In this document: positions 25,491 to 36,675 of the stretch, one piece after another
How positions within the stretch are numbered: position 1 is the first letter of the stretch
How the letters are laid out: every line of letters starts with the position of its first letter
Assembly (NCBI RefSeq): GCF_030709675.1
Contig: NZ_JAUZQD010000008.1
Location: 310,001 to 374,000 of the forward strand
Reading direction: 5' to 3'
DNA length: 64,000 bases
DNA from: Symbioplanes lichenis
Lineage (GTDB): Bacteria > Actinomycetota > Actinomycetes > Mycobacteriales > Micromonosporaceae
Translations under genes and position numbers: made by a program
The notes under the pieces: model-generated
Seen by the model: only the letters and a program-made list of their open reading frames with translations
What the model was told of the DNA's origin: nothing
Databases searched by the model: none

Positions 25491-26153
25491 GTGCCCGGCG
25501 TGCCCCTCGTCTTCCTCGCCTTGGACGACACCCTGCTCGACCGCAGCGGGGCGTTCAAGCTGTGGGCGAAGAGCTTCCTCGACCAGATCGGCGCCCCGCA
25601 CGAGGACCTCGACTGGCTGCTGTCGGTCGACGCGGACGGCCTGACCTCCCGCTGGGACCTCGGGGACGCGATCCGGGAGCGCTACCAGCTGCCCTACACG
25701 TCGATCGACATGGTCGAGGAGCTGCACGAGGGACCGCTGGCCTACGAGCGGCTCGACCCGCTCGTCGCCTGCGCCCTGCAGATCGCCGGCGACGCGGGCT
25801 GGGTGCCGGTCGTGGTCACCAACGGCCCGCACGAGCAGCAGGAGAGCCGCATCCGGCGCACCGGCCTCGACCGCTACGTCGCCGACTACGTGATCTCCGG
25901 CCAGGCCGGCGTGAGCAAGCCCAACCCGCGCATCTTCGCCCTGGCCGCCCAGCGCGTCCGCATGCGGCTGGGCGGCGCCTGGATCGTCGGCGACAGCCCC
26001 GAGGCCGACATCGGCGGCGCCGCGGCCATGGGCCTGCCCAGCGTCTGGCTGCACCGCGGCCGCGACTGGATCGATCAGCGCTTCGCCCCGACCCGCGTGG
26101 TCGGCAACGTCATCCAGGGCTTGTCGGCCGTCATGGCGTCCCCCTCCCGCTGA
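25491..26153 (+). CDS. HAD-superfamily hydrolase
   Basis: 220 aa. HAD motif I is ALDDTLLDR, motif II VVVTNGP, motif III lysine in GVSKPNPRIF and motif IV IVGDSPEADIGGA. The cap is a small helical insert after motif I, as in the phosphoglycolate-phosphatase-like group. Substrate unknown. A GTG at 25491 or 25500 may be the start; the first is used here. Its end overlaps the convergent TetR gene by 23 nt. Confidence 0.86.
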   Translation: MPGVPLVFLALDDTLLDRSGAFKLWAKSFLDQIGAPHEDLDWLLSVDADGLTSRWDLGDAIRERYQLPYTSIDMVEELHEGPLAYERLDPLVACALQIAGDAGWVPVVVTNGPHEQQESRIRRTGLDRYVADYVISGQAGVSKPNPRIFALAAQRVRMRLGGAWIVGDSPEADIGGAAAMGLPSVWLHRGRDWIDQRFAPTRVVGNVIQGLSAVMASPSR

Positions 26154-26757
26154 ACCAGCGGTCCAGCTCGGCGAGCACGTTCCCGATCGGCGGCCGGAGG
26201 GCCTCGGCGATCGCGGCCGGGGTCTCGCCGTCGCGGGTCAGGCGGCCCGTCTCGGCGATGATGATCCGGAAGACGCCGGCCAGTGCGATGCCGTGCAGCC
26301 GGGCCAGCTCCGGCGCGATGTCCCCGCCGGCGGCGACGGCCGCGGCCAGCGCAGTGGCCTGCCGGTCGCTCACCTCGAGGGCGAGCCGGTTGACCGTCGG
26401 GCTCACGGCCGCCAGATAGCCCAGGCTGCCGCGGGCATTTTCCGCGGGCTGGTCGCGGATCGCCTCGATCATCGCCAGGACGGTGTCGCGGATGGCGGCC
26501 GCGGGGCTGACACCGGCCGGGCGGGCGCGGATCAGCTCGCCCAGCTGCTCGTTCAGCTCCTGCTCGCGATCGGCGACCAGCTGTTCCTTGGCCGGGAAGT
26601 AGTTGTAGAGCGTCTGCTCCGCCACCTCGGCCGCGCGCGCGATCTCGCTGACCGTCACCTGCTCGTAGCCCCGCTCCGCGAACAGGCGCGCCGCCGTGTC
26701 CGCGATGAGCCGGCGGGTGCGGGCCTTCTTGCGCTCTCGGAGTCCGGGTTCGGGCAC
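26131..26757 (-). CDS. TetR-family repressor of the adjacent MFS efflux gene
   Basis: 208 aa. N-terminal HTH: TRRLIADTAARLFAERGYEQ then VTVSEIARAAEVAEQTLYNYFPAKEQL (residues about 12-58). The C-terminal ligand domain is not recognisable as a specific type. It is divergent from the drug-efflux gene with only about 60 nt between them, and the gap holds an inverted repeat that fits a TetR operator. This is the usual arrangement of a ligand-inducible efflux pump. Confidence 0.88.
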   Translation of the reverse strand: MPEPGLRERKKARTRRLIADTAARLFAERGYEQVTVSEIARAAEVAEQTLYNYFPAKEQLVADREQELNEQLGELIRARPAGVSPAAAIRDTVLAMIEAIRDQPAENARGSLGYLAAVSPTVNRLALEVSDRQATALAAAVAAGGDIAPELARLHGIALAGVFRIIIAETGRLTRDGETPAAIAEALRPPIGNVLAELDRWFSGRGTP

Positions 26758-26783
26758 GGCGGAAGTGTATCAAGCCACAAAAC

Positions 26784-26797
26784 TAGAGTGCGCTCTA
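26784..26797. promoter_or_regulatory. Operator-like inverted repeat between the tetR-type gene and the MFS gene
   Basis: TAGAGTGCGCTCTA has perfect 5-bp arms TAGAG/CTCTA around TGCG. It sits midway between the two divergent start codons, a position where repressor binding would block both promoters. Confidence 0.6.
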
Positions 26798-26818
26798 AGA
26801 ATGACGTACGGTCTAGGA

Positions 26819-28270
26819 ATGTTCGATACGAAGACGCGGATCGCCTTGGCCGGCCTGTCCGCGGTGTTCCTGTTCGAGATGCTCGACAACTCGATCCTCA
26901 CCGTCGCCCTGCCCACGATCGGGCGTGACCTGCACGCCTCGACGCTGGCGCTGCAGTGGGTGACCGGCGCCTACGCGGTCGTCTTCGGCGGGCTGATGCT
27001 CGTCTTCGGCGCGGTCGCGGACCGGTTCGGCCGGCGCCGGATCATGCTGCTCGGGCTCGCCCTGCTCGGCGCCGCGAGCCTGGCCACCGCGTTCGTCACG
27101 ACTGCGGAGCAGCTCATCGCCGTCCGGGCGGTGACGGGCGTGGCGGCGGCCATGACCACGCCGGGCTCGATCGCCCTGGCCTTCCGGCTGTTCACCGACG
27201 ACGGGCAGCGCGTCCGGGCCATGACCCTCATCACGACCGTGGGCCTGGTCGGGCTCGCGATCGGGCCGACGGCCGGCGGCTTCGTGCTCGCGGTCGCCCC
27301 GTGGCAGGTCCTGCTGCTCGTCAACGTCCCGATCGCCGCCCTCGCGCTGCTCGGCATCCGCGCCGGCATCGCCCCCGACCGGCCGGAGGACCTGCACCGC
27401 GACCCGGTGGACGCCCCGGGCGCGGTGCTGGGCACGGCGACGATCGTGCTCGCGCTCGTGGCACCCACGCTCTTCGTCGACGAGGGCACCGGCTCGTGGG
27501 CGCCCTGGGCCACGACCGGCGCGGCTGTCGTGGCAGCGGTGCTGTTCGTGCTGCGTGAGCGCTCCGCCGCGTACCCCCTGCTCGATCTGGGGTTGATCGC
27601 CCGCCCGCTGGTGTCCGCCGGCCTCGCCTACAAGGCCGCGACCGGGCTGGCCGTGGCCGGGATGGGTTACCTGGTGACCCTGCAGCTGCAGCTGGACTGG
27701 GGCTGGTCGCCGTCCCTTGCTGCCGTCGGCATGCTGCCGCAGGTCGTCGTGCTGATCGCCGCCGGGCCGTTCGTCAACCGGTTCGTGGAGCGCGCCGGGC
27801 TCGAGCGGTCGGCCTGGCTCAGCTCGATCGCGGTCGTGGCCGGACTCGCCGTCTATGCCCTGCTGGGCCACTACGGCTACGTCTGGGTGGCGCTGTCGCT
27901 CGCCCTGGTCGCCACGGCGATCCGCGTGGTCGGTGTCGTCGCCGGGGTCAACGTGATGCGCGGCCTCCCAGAGAACAGGACCTCCATCGGCGCCGCCCTC
28001 GTCGACACCGCCTCCGAGGTCACCTCCGGCGCCGGCGTGGCGGTCGGCGGCACCGTCATCGCGGCCCTGTTCACCGGCGCGATCGCCGCGCCGCACTGGA
28101 GCGCGGGTCAGACCACCCAGTTCGAGCACGCGGTCACGCTCGCGGGTCTGGTCCTTACCGCCGTGGCCGCCCTGCTGGTGGGGTGGGCGATGCAGCGGAC
28201 GAGGCGAGGCGCTGCCGGTACGCCTGACGCCGGCGACGACCGGCTCGCGGCGCCGCGAGCGGCCGTGTGA
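26819..28270 (+). CDS. MFS drug efflux transporter, DHA2 (EmrB/QacA) family
   Basis: 483 aa, about 14 hydrophobic segments. Helix 1 has the family D in FEMLDNSILTVALPTIGRD, motif A is GAVADRFGRRR, and motif C-like GLVGLAIGPTAGGFV follows. DHA2 pumps export drugs and cationic compounds by proton antiport. The ATG at 26819 (MFDTKTRI) is used; an ATG at 26801 is possible. Regulation by the divergent TetR protein is likely. The cytoplasmic tail is basic (QRTRRGAAGTP). Confidence 0.9.
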   Translation: MFDTKTRIALAGLSAVFLFEMLDNSILTVALPTIGRDLHASTLALQWVTGAYAVVFGGLMLVFGAVADRFGRRRIMLLGLALLGAASLATAFVTTAEQLIAVRAVTGVAAAMTTPGSIALAFRLFTDDGQRVRAMTLITTVGLVGLAIGPTAGGFVLAVAPWQVLLLVNVPIAALALLGIRAGIAPDRPEDLHRDPVDAPGAVLGTATIVLALVAPTLFVDEGTGSWAPWATTGAAVVAAVLFVLRERSAAYPLLDLGLIARPLVSAGLAYKAATGLAVAGMGYLVTLQLQLDWGWSPSLAAVGMLPQVVVLIAAGPFVNRFVERAGLERSAWLSSIAVVAGLAVYALLGHYGYVWVALSLALVATAIRVVGVVAGVNVMRGLPENRTSIGAALVDTASEVTSGAGVAVGGTVIAALFTGAIAAPHWSAGQTTQFEHAVTLAGLVLTAVAALLVGWAMQRTRRGAAGTPDAGDDRLAAPRAAV

Positions 28271-28285
28271 TCTACGCTTCCGGAC

Positions 28286-28531
28286 ATGGATGACAAAGAG
28301 GTGCTGGGCCGGATTCACGGCCTGGTCGACGAAGAGCACAAGCTGCGCGAGCAGCTGAGCCAGGGCAAGCTCAGCGCCGACGAGGAGCACGCCCGGCTCA
28401 AGGAGGTCGAGGAGGCGCTCGACCAGTGCTGGGACCTGCTCCGCCGGCGCCGCGCCGCCCGCGAGTTCGGCAACAACCCCGACACCGAGCAGGCGCACAG
28501 CACCGGTGAGGTCGAGGGCTACCTCCAGTGA
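28286..28531 (+). CDS. DUF2630 family small protein
   Basis: 81 aa, almost wholly helical and highly charged, with the family pattern VLGRIHGLVDEEHKLRE, then LKEVEEALDQCWDLLRRRRA and a short tail ending EVEGYLQ. It is probably a coiled-coil protein. The family is widespread in actinobacteria and its function is unknown. It starts 15 nt after the MFS gene and may be read through from it. Confidence 0.88.
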   Translation: MDDKEVLGRIHGLVDEEHKLREQLSQGKLSADEEHARLKEVEEALDQCWDLLRRRRAAREFGNNPDTEQAHSTGEVEGYLQ

Positions 28532-28537
28532 GGTGTG

Positions 28538-28564
28538 GCGGCCGCCGGGACCTCCGGCGGCCGC
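28538..28564. terminator. Bidirectional hairpin between DUF2630 and RIO kinase genes
   Basis: A perfect 11-bp stem GCGGCCGCCGG/CCGGCGGCCGC with a 5-nt loop fills the 36-nt gap between the two convergent stop codons. Confidence 0.82.
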
Positions 28565-28567
28565 GCC

Positions 28568-29485
28568 TCACAGCAGGCCGGCCTCGTATTGCAGGCGCTC
28601 GACCAGCTCCGGCTGGTCGACCTCCAGCCCCCGCGCGGTGAACCAGCTCGCGACGTTCTTGACGTCCCGGGCCAGGAAGTCGCCGCCGGCCGGGTTGGCG
28701 ATCACGTCGACCACCTGCGGAAGGTCGATGATCACCAGCCGCCCGGCGTGCACCAGGATGTTGTAGGGCGACAGGTCGCCGTGCGCCACCTGCGCGCGGG
28801 CCAGCACGCTGAAGGCGTCGACCGCCTGGCGCCACAGATCGGCCAGCTCGTCCGGATCGGGGCGCAGCTGCGCGAGCCGCGGCGCCGCCTCGCCGGTCTC
28901 CCAGTCGCCGATGAACTCCAGCATCAGCTCGGTGCCGATGATCTGCACCGGGTACGGCACGGCGATCGTCCCGCCCTCGGCGGCCACCTGCCACAGGTGC
29001 GACAGCGCGGCGAACTCGGCCTGCGCCCACTGCCCGGCGATCATCTGCTTGCCGAAGCCGGTGCGGTTGGTCATGGCCCGCATCTCGCGCGAGCGCCGCA
29101 CGCGCCGCCCCTCGAGATAGCCCGCGTCCCGGTGGAACAGCCGGTGATCGCCGTCCCGGTAGCGCTTCGCGGCCAGCATGCTGGTCTTGTCGGTGTCAGG
29201 AATGCCCCGCCGGACCAGGAAGACATCGGCTTCCTTGCCGGTCTTGAGCATGCCCAGCTCGGTGTCCACGGCGCCGTACTCGGTGCGCACCCACTCGGGG
29301 CGCGGAAGCGGGCCGTGCAGGGCCCCGTCCCACGTCGACCAGCGATCGCCGGTCTCAGGCAGGTCGGGCTCCTCGCTCAGCTGCGGCTCGAGCCGCCCCC
29401 GGGGGACGAAATCGGGCTCGTCGTCGTCGAACTTGCGACGGCCGCGGCGCATGGTCGCCGGGCCGGAAGAGTCGTGCTCGCGCAC
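28568..29485 (-). CDS. RIO1-family serine protein kinase
   Basis: 305 aa. The atypical kinase core has GMLKTGKEADVFLVRRG (flexible P-loop), the ATP-binding lysine in AAKRYRDGDHRLF, the catalytic loop HGDLSPYNILV and the metal-binding IDLPQVVD. Bacterial RIO kinases are of uncertain role; the eukaryotic ones act in ribosome maturation. The GTG at 29485 is chosen because AGGAG lies 8 nt upstream; an ATG 11 codons further in (MRRGRRKF) is possible. The first 70 residues are charged and probably disordered. Confidence 0.9.
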   Translation of the reverse strand: MREHDSSGPATMRRGRRKFDDDEPDFVPRGRLEPQLSEEPDLPETGDRWSTWDGALHGPLPRPEWVRTEYGAVDTELGMLKTGKEADVFLVRRGIPDTDKTSMLAAKRYRDGDHRLFHRDAGYLEGRRVRRSREMRAMTNRTGFGKQMIAGQWAQAEFAALSHLWQVAAEGGTIAVPYPVQIIGTELMLEFIGDWETGEAAPRLAQLRPDPDELADLWRQAVDAFSVLARAQVAHGDLSPYNILVHAGRLVIIDLPQVVDVIANPAGGDFLARDVKNVASWFTARGLEVDQPELVERLQYEAGLL

Positions 29486-29648
29486 TGGAGGGTCTCCTCG
29501 GAGAAGAAGGAAGTCTGGTGAACCTGGGCAGGGGTCATCACAAAGACAGCCATGGGTCCACACCTCCTTCGTCCGGGACCTCTCGGTCGTGCGGGTCAGA
29601 CTCTGCCGCGCGCCGGGAAACCCCGCAACCTATTTATTCGGTACGGGC

Positions 29649-29664
29649 TTGGGAGCGCTCCCGT
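29649..29664 (+). promoter_or_regulatory. CebR-like operator upstream of the secreted esterase
   Basis: TTGGGAGCGCTCCCGT contains the perfect palindrome GGGAGCGCTCCC and differs in one base from the known CebR box TGGGAGCGCTCCCA of Streptomyces. It lies 34 nt before the GTG start. CebR is the cello-oligosaccharide-responsive repressor of cellulase genes. Confidence 0.7.
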
Positions 29665-29697
29665 AGCATCGAATTACGTCTATGGAAGGAGCCTCGC

Positions 29698-30969
29698 GTG
29701 AGAAAGCTCTGGTCTGTGCTCTCCGCCGCCGTCCTCGCTCTCGCCACCGCTGTCGTGCTACCGGCCGCGCCCGCCTCCGCGGCCGCGCTGACCGAGGTGA
29801 CGAGCTTCGGCGCCAATCCGACCGGCCTGCGCATGCATCTCTACGTGCCGGACCGGCGCCCCGCTGAGCCGGCCCTGCTGGTCGCCGTCCACTACTGCAC
29901 CGGCTCGGGGCCGGCCTTCTACTCGGGCAGCGAGTTCGCGTCGCTCGCCGACCAGTACGGCTTCATCGTGATCTATCCGTCGGCCACCCGCTCGGGCAAC
30001 TGCTTCGACGTGTCGAGCCCGGGCGCCCTGACGCACAACAGCACCAGCGACCCGGCCGGCATCGTGTCGATGGTCCGGTACGTGCAGCAGCAGTACCACA
30101 CCGACGTCGACCGCACCTTCGTCACCGGCGCCTCGTCGGGCGGCATGATGACCAATGTGCTGCTCGGCGACTATCCCGACGTGTTCGCCGCGGGATCGGC
30201 GTTCATGGGCGTACCGTTCGGCTGCTTCGCCGCCACTGCCGGTGACCCCGCGAACCCGGCCAACCAGGCGGGCTGGAACAGCACCTGCTCGTCCGGGCAG
30301 CTCATCAAGACCCCGGCGGCCTGGGGCGATCTGGTGCGTGCGGCCTACCCGGGCTACACCGGCCGGCGCCCCCGGATGCAGCTGTTCCACGGCGCCACGG
30401 ACACGACGCTGGCGTACCCGAACTTCGGCGAAGAGATCAAGCAGTGGACCAATGTGCTCGGTGTCAGCCAGACGCCGGTGGCCACCGACACGCCGCAGTC
30501 GGGCTGGACCCGTACCCGTTATGGCGCCAACATCGTCCAGGCACCTGTCGAGGGCATCAGCGTCGCGAACGTCGGCCACTCGCTCCCGCTGAGCGGCATG
30601 GCCCGGATGGCGATCGCCTTCTTCGGCCTGGACACCACGACGACCCCGCCGACCGATCCGACCACTCCGCCGCCGTCCGGCGAGTGCACGGCCACCGTGT
30701 CGCTCAACTCCTGGACCGGGGGCTACGTCGCCACCGTACGGGTGACAGCCGGCGCCGCGGCCCTCAGCGGCTGGACGGTCAGCGTGCCCTTGCCGACGGG
30801 CAGCGCCGTGACCAGCACCTGGAACGCCGGGGCGACCGGCAGCTCGGGCACGGTCAGCTTCCGCAACGTCGCGTACAACGGGACGGTCCCGGCCGGGGGC
30901 AGCGTCGAGTTCGGCTTCCAGGGCACCGGCAGCGGACCGGGCGCCGCTCCGGCCTGTCAGGCGGCCTGA
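29698..30969 (+). CDS. Secreted PHB-depolymerase-like (CE1) esterase with CBM2 cellulose-binding domain
   Basis: 423 aa. A Sec signal peptide (RKLWSVLSAAVLALATAVVL, cleavage after PASA) leads into an alpha/beta hydrolase with nucleophile TGASSGGMM, acid HGATDTT and histidine VGHSLPL. A Thr/Pro linker (TTTTPPTDPTTPPP) then leads to a 95-residue CBM2 (CTATVSLNSWTGGYVATV, SGWTV, STWNAG, VEFGFQGTG) bracketed by cysteines. It probably de-esterifies xylan or a similar plant cell-wall polymer held near cellulose; PHB depolymerase activity is less likely. AAGGAG stands 6 nt before the GTG. The CebR-like site upstream implies induction by cellobiose. Confidence 0.88.
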   Translation: MRKLWSVLSAAVLALATAVVLPAAPASAAALTEVTSFGANPTGLRMHLYVPDRRPAEPALLVAVHYCTGSGPAFYSGSEFASLADQYGFIVIYPSATRSGNCFDVSSPGALTHNSTSDPAGIVSMVRYVQQQYHTDVDRTFVTGASSGGMMTNVLLGDYPDVFAAGSAFMGVPFGCFAATAGDPANPANQAGWNSTCSSGQLIKTPAAWGDLVRAAYPGYTGRRPRMQLFHGATDTTLAYPNFGEEIKQWTNVLGVSQTPVATDTPQSGWTRTRYGANIVQAPVEGISVANVGHSLPLSGMARMAIAFFGLDTTTTPPTDPTTPPPSGECTATVSLNSWTGGYVATVRVTAGAAALSGWTVSVPLPTGSAVTSTWNAGATGSSGTVSFRNVAYNGTVPAGGSVEFGFQGTGSGPGAAPACQAA

Positions 30970-30993
30970 CCGCCGAGTGGCACGCTTGGGGGC

Positions 30994-31617
30994 ATGGATT
31001 TCCGCTGGGCCTACAAGTCGGCCGTCGCCACGTTCACCGATCTCGTCTACCGCGTGCCGGAGGACAGGTGGGACGGGCCGGGGCTCGGCGAGTGGACGTT
31101 GCGCGAGCTGACCGGGCACGTGGTCGGGTCGGCGCTGCGCGAGGTGCCCCGGGCGCTCGGCGGACCCGCGGCCACGGTCGACGTGGCGTCGCCGGAGGGC
31201 TACTGGGCCTTCGCCCAGGCGGCGCCGGCCGAGGTGGTGGCGGCCGTCCGGGCCGCGGCCACCGAGGACGCCCGCAAGACGGCGGCGGAGTTCGGCGTGT
31301 CACCGGCGGCGGGAGTCGCCGAGTATGCGCGGGCGGCGACCCAGGCGCTGTCGGCGGCCGGCGACGCCGACGTGGTGCTGACCGCCGTGGGCGGCATGCG
31401 CGTCCGCGAGTGGATCCCCACCCGCACCTTCGAGCTGGTCGTGCACGGTCTCGACGTGGCCGCGGCCGCCGGGGCCGAGGTGGAGTTCGCCGAGGAGGTG
31501 CTGGCCGCGGTCACCCTGCAGGCCGCCCGGGTGGCCGCGACAAGCAAGGAGAAAACACTGGTCCTGCGCGCCCTCACCGGCCGCGCCACGCTGCCGCCGG
31601 ACTTCTCGGTGGTCTGA
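30994..31617 (+). CDS. Maleylpyruvate isomerase-like, mycothiol-dependent family protein
   Basis: 207 aa. DinB-like helical bundle with WTLRELTGHVVGSALREVPRA (metal histidine) and RTFELVVHGLDVAAA (second histidine). It lacks the C-terminal extension of the longer paralogue at 9192. Substrate unknown. The ATG at 30994 is 24 nt after the esterase stop. Convergent with acnA. Confidence 0.8.
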   Translation: MDFRWAYKSAVATFTDLVYRVPEDRWDGPGLGEWTLRELTGHVVGSALREVPRALGGPAATVDVASPEGYWAFAQAAPAEVVAAVRAAATEDARKTAAEFGVSPAAGVAEYARAATQALSAAGDADVVLTAVGGMRVREWIPTRTFELVVHGLDVAAAAGAEVEFAEEVLAAVTLQAARVAATSKEKTLVLRALTGRATLPPDFSVV

Positions 31618-31639
31618 GAAGCCCGGCGGCAGCGCCGGA

Positions 31640-34411
<2,772 letters not shown>

Positions 34412-34520
34412 GTCATCTCCTTCACACCCAGCGACCGTGAGTAGTCCTCAGCAGTCTCGCGCACCGGTGAGGCGCGCGTAGCGGTTAGGCACACCTAACT
34501 CAACGTCGATGTGTTCGCCT

Positions 34521-34539
34521 AAACCGTACGTCCGTCTTG
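34521..34539. promoter_or_regulatory. AcnR-operator candidate upstream of acnA
   Basis: AAACCGTACGTCCGTCTTG lies 110 nt before the acnA start and matches the element upstream of acnR at 16 of 19 positions. It is in an AT-richer promoter-like stretch. Confidence 0.55.
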
Positions 34540-34588
34540 TTTAAGCGCGCAAGTTTGCCGCCATGATCACGGGGGTACGACGTGTTCC

Positions 34589-34978
34589 GTGAAATCGCCC
34601 GTGGATCTGGACCGCCTGACGGACTTCTTCGACCGTTACGGCTCGGCGCTCACCCGCGGGGACGTGTCCGCGATCGCGGGCTGCTACGCCCTGCCCGGGA
34701 TGGTGGTCGCGGACACGTACAGCTTCACGTTCACGTCCCCGGCGGCGGTCGCCTTGTCGTTCCTGGGCGCCGCTCCCGCGTACCAGGAGCAGCGGATCGT
34801 GGCGGCACACGCGCAACTTCGCGACGTGCGCCCGCTGAGCACGGCGCTGGCGATGGTCGACGTCGAGTGGGAGTACCTCGACAGCCGCGGCGCCGCTGTC
34901 CCCGGCGAGAGCTTCAGCTATCTGCTGCGCTCCGACGCCGAGGGGCCCCGCATCACCACGGTCATCGCGACTCGCTGA
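34589..34978 (+). CDS. NTF2/SnoaL-like small protein
   Basis: 129 aa. The alpha+beta barrel pattern is clear: a helical start (LDRLTDFFDRYGSALTRGDV), SAIAGCYALPGMVVAD, then strands YSFTFTSP, TALAMVDVEWEYLD and SFSYLLRSD. No catalytic residues can be assigned. The GTG at 34589 is used; a GTG at 34601 is possible. Divergent from acnA across 177 nt; its 3' end overlaps the convergent NmrA-like gene by 17 nt. Confidence 0.7.
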   Translation: MKSPVDLDRLTDFFDRYGSALTRGDVSAIAGCYALPGMVVADTYSFTFTSPAAVALSFLGAAPAYQEQRIVAAHAQLRDVRPLSTALAMVDVEWEYLDSRGAAVPGESFSYLLRSDAEGPRITTVIATR

Positions 34979-35828
34979 CAACCCCTTCCAGCAGGGTACG
35001 CACGGAGCGCGCCGGCCGGCCGGTCAGCTTCTCCAGGTCGGGGGCGGTGACGTCGAACTCCCCGCGGCGCGACGCCTGGAACATGCCCAGCGCGATGGCG
35101 GCGCGGAACTCGGGCACACCGTTCGCGAGCAGGCCGGCCGTGAACTCCTCGTCGCCGATCACCACGTGCCGGATCGGGCGGCCGGTGAGCTCGCCGAGCA
35201 TCGCGGCCACGCCGGCCATGTCCACGGTCTGCGGGGCGGTCAGCGGCGGCGTCGGGCCTTCGAAGCGGCCGGGCTCGGTCAGCACGGCAGCGGCCGCCTC
35301 GGCGAGGTCATCGTGCGCCGTCCAGGACACCGGCCCGTCGGCGGGCGTGCGCAGCTCGCCGCTCTCCAGGCTCCGGCCCAGCTGCCACCGGATCGTCTCG
35401 GCGTAGAACCCGTTGCGCAGCGACGTCCATGGCCGGCCCGTCGCTGCCAGGTGCGCCTCCGACGCGGCGTGCGAGTGCATGGGGGAGAAGGCTGAGCCCC
35501 GGGCGGCGCCCTGGTGGCTCGTGTAGACGACCCGCTCGGCCCCGGCGGCGACGGCCGCGTCGATCGCGGCGCTGTTGGCGGCGAGGGCCTCGGCGCCGGT
35601 CAGGTTGGCCGAGACCACGAGCACCTGCTCCGCGCCCTCGAAGGCGTGGGCGAGCGACCCCGGGTCGGTGAAGTCGCCGCGGCGCACCCGCACGCCCCGG
35701 GCGGCGAGGCCGGCGGCCTTCTCCGGGTCGCGGACGCTGACCGCGACCTGCTCGGCGGGAACGCGGGCGAGCAGCCGCTCGACGATGCGCGAACCCAGCT
35801 GGCCGGTCGCGCCGGTGATGACGAACAT
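34962..35828 (-). CDS. NmrA-like NAD(P)H-dependent reductase (QorB-like)
   Basis: 288 aa atypical SDR. The cofactor motif ITGATGQLGSRIVERLL (GATGxxG) is at the N-terminus, followed by VRDPEKAAGLAARGVRVRRG, where the basic residues suit NADPH. Later LRNGFYAETI is typical of the quinone oxidoreductase QorB group. No YxxxK. GGAGG lies 6 nt before the ATG. It is divergent from a TetR gene, with a dyad in the 85-nt gap, so it is probably that regulator's target. Confidence 0.85.
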   Translation of the reverse strand: MFVITGATGQLGSRIVERLLARVPAEQVAVSVRDPEKAAGLAARGVRVRRGDFTDPGSLAHAFEGAEQVLVVSANLTGAEALAANSAAIDAAVAAGAERVVYTSHQGAARGSAFSPMHSHAASEAHLAATGRPWTSLRNGFYAETIRWQLGRSLESGELRTPADGPVSWTAHDDLAEAAAAVLTEPGRFEGPTPPLTAPQTVDMAGVAAMLGELTGRPIRHVVIGDEEFTAGLLANGVPEFRAAIALGMFQASRRGEFDVTAPDLEKLTGRPARSVRTLLEGVVSESR

Positions 35829-35875
35829 CGTGTGCCTCCTGGTATCAATGGAATCGCAGCAAAGGTAACGCTGGA

Positions 35876-35898
35876 ACCACCGGTGTTGTCAAGGTGGT
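35876..35898. promoter_or_regulatory. Operator-like dyad between the NmrA-like and TetR genes
   Basis: Arms ACCACC (35876-35881) and GGTGGT (35893-35898) are spaced by 11 nt, and flanking TAAC/GTTA bases extend the symmetry outward. Position is suitable for control of both divergent genes. Confidence 0.45.
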
Positions 35899-35913
35899 GT
35901 TATCGTCGGCACC

Positions 35914-36600
35914 ATGACGGCGGGGCGGGAGAGCACGCGGCAGCGGATCATCAACGTGGCCGCGCGGCTGCTGGGCGAAAGCGGCCCGGCCGCGGTGACG
36001 ACCCGGGCGGTGGCGCAGGCCGCGGCGCTGCAGCCCCCGGCGATCTACCGGCTCTTCGAGGACAAGGACGCGCTGCTGGACGCGGTGGCCGAGCACGTCT
36101 TCGCCGCCTATGTCGCCGGCAAGCAGCAGGCCCTGCAGCACGACGACCCGATCGCCGAGCTCCGGGCGGGCTGGGAGACCAACATCGGCTTCGCCCTGGC
36201 CAACCCGGGGGTCTACAGCCTGCTCACGGATGTGTCGCGCGGGGCGCGCTCACCCGCCTTCCGCGCGGGCACGCAGGTGCTGCGCGACAAGGTCCACCGC
36301 ATCGCCGAGGCCGGGCGGCTGCGGGTCAGCGAGCGGCGCGCGGTCGAGATGATCCAGGCCGCCGGAACAGGCGCGATCCTCACCCTGCTCGCGACGGCGC
36401 CGGCCGAGCGGGACACCAGCCTCACCGACGCCGTCTACGACGCGGTCGTGCGCGCGATCCTGACCGACGCGCCCGTCCTGGACCCCGCCGACACCACCGC
36501 CGCGGTCGTCGCCTTCCGCACGGTCGTCCCGCGGCTCGGCGCGCTCACCGAGGCCGAACGTACCCTCCTGAACCAGTGGCTGGACCGCGCCGCCGGCTGA
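35914..36600 (+). CDS. TetR/AcrR-family regulator
   Basis: 228 aa. N-terminal HTH with TRQRIINVAARLLGESGPAA then VTTRAVAQAAALQPPAIYRL followed by FEDKDALLDAVAEHVF. The C-terminal domain is helical and of unknown ligand. Probably represses the divergent NmrA-like reductase and itself. Confidence 0.86.
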   Translation: MTAGRESTRQRIINVAARLLGESGPAAVTTRAVAQAAALQPPAIYRLFEDKDALLDAVAEHVFAAYVAGKQQALQHDDPIAELRAGWETNIGFALANPGVYSLLTDVSRGARSPAFRAGTQVLRDKVHRIAEAGRLRVSERRAVEMIQAAGTGAILTLLATAPAERDTSLTDAVYDAVVRAILTDAPVLDPADTTAAVVAFRTVVPRLGALTEAERTLLNQWLDRAAG

Positions 36601-36675
36601 CGGCTGCAACACCTCTCCGGGCCGGTGCGTGTTGTCGATGTGTCCACCACCGCCGAACGGGAGGCGCCACCCGCC

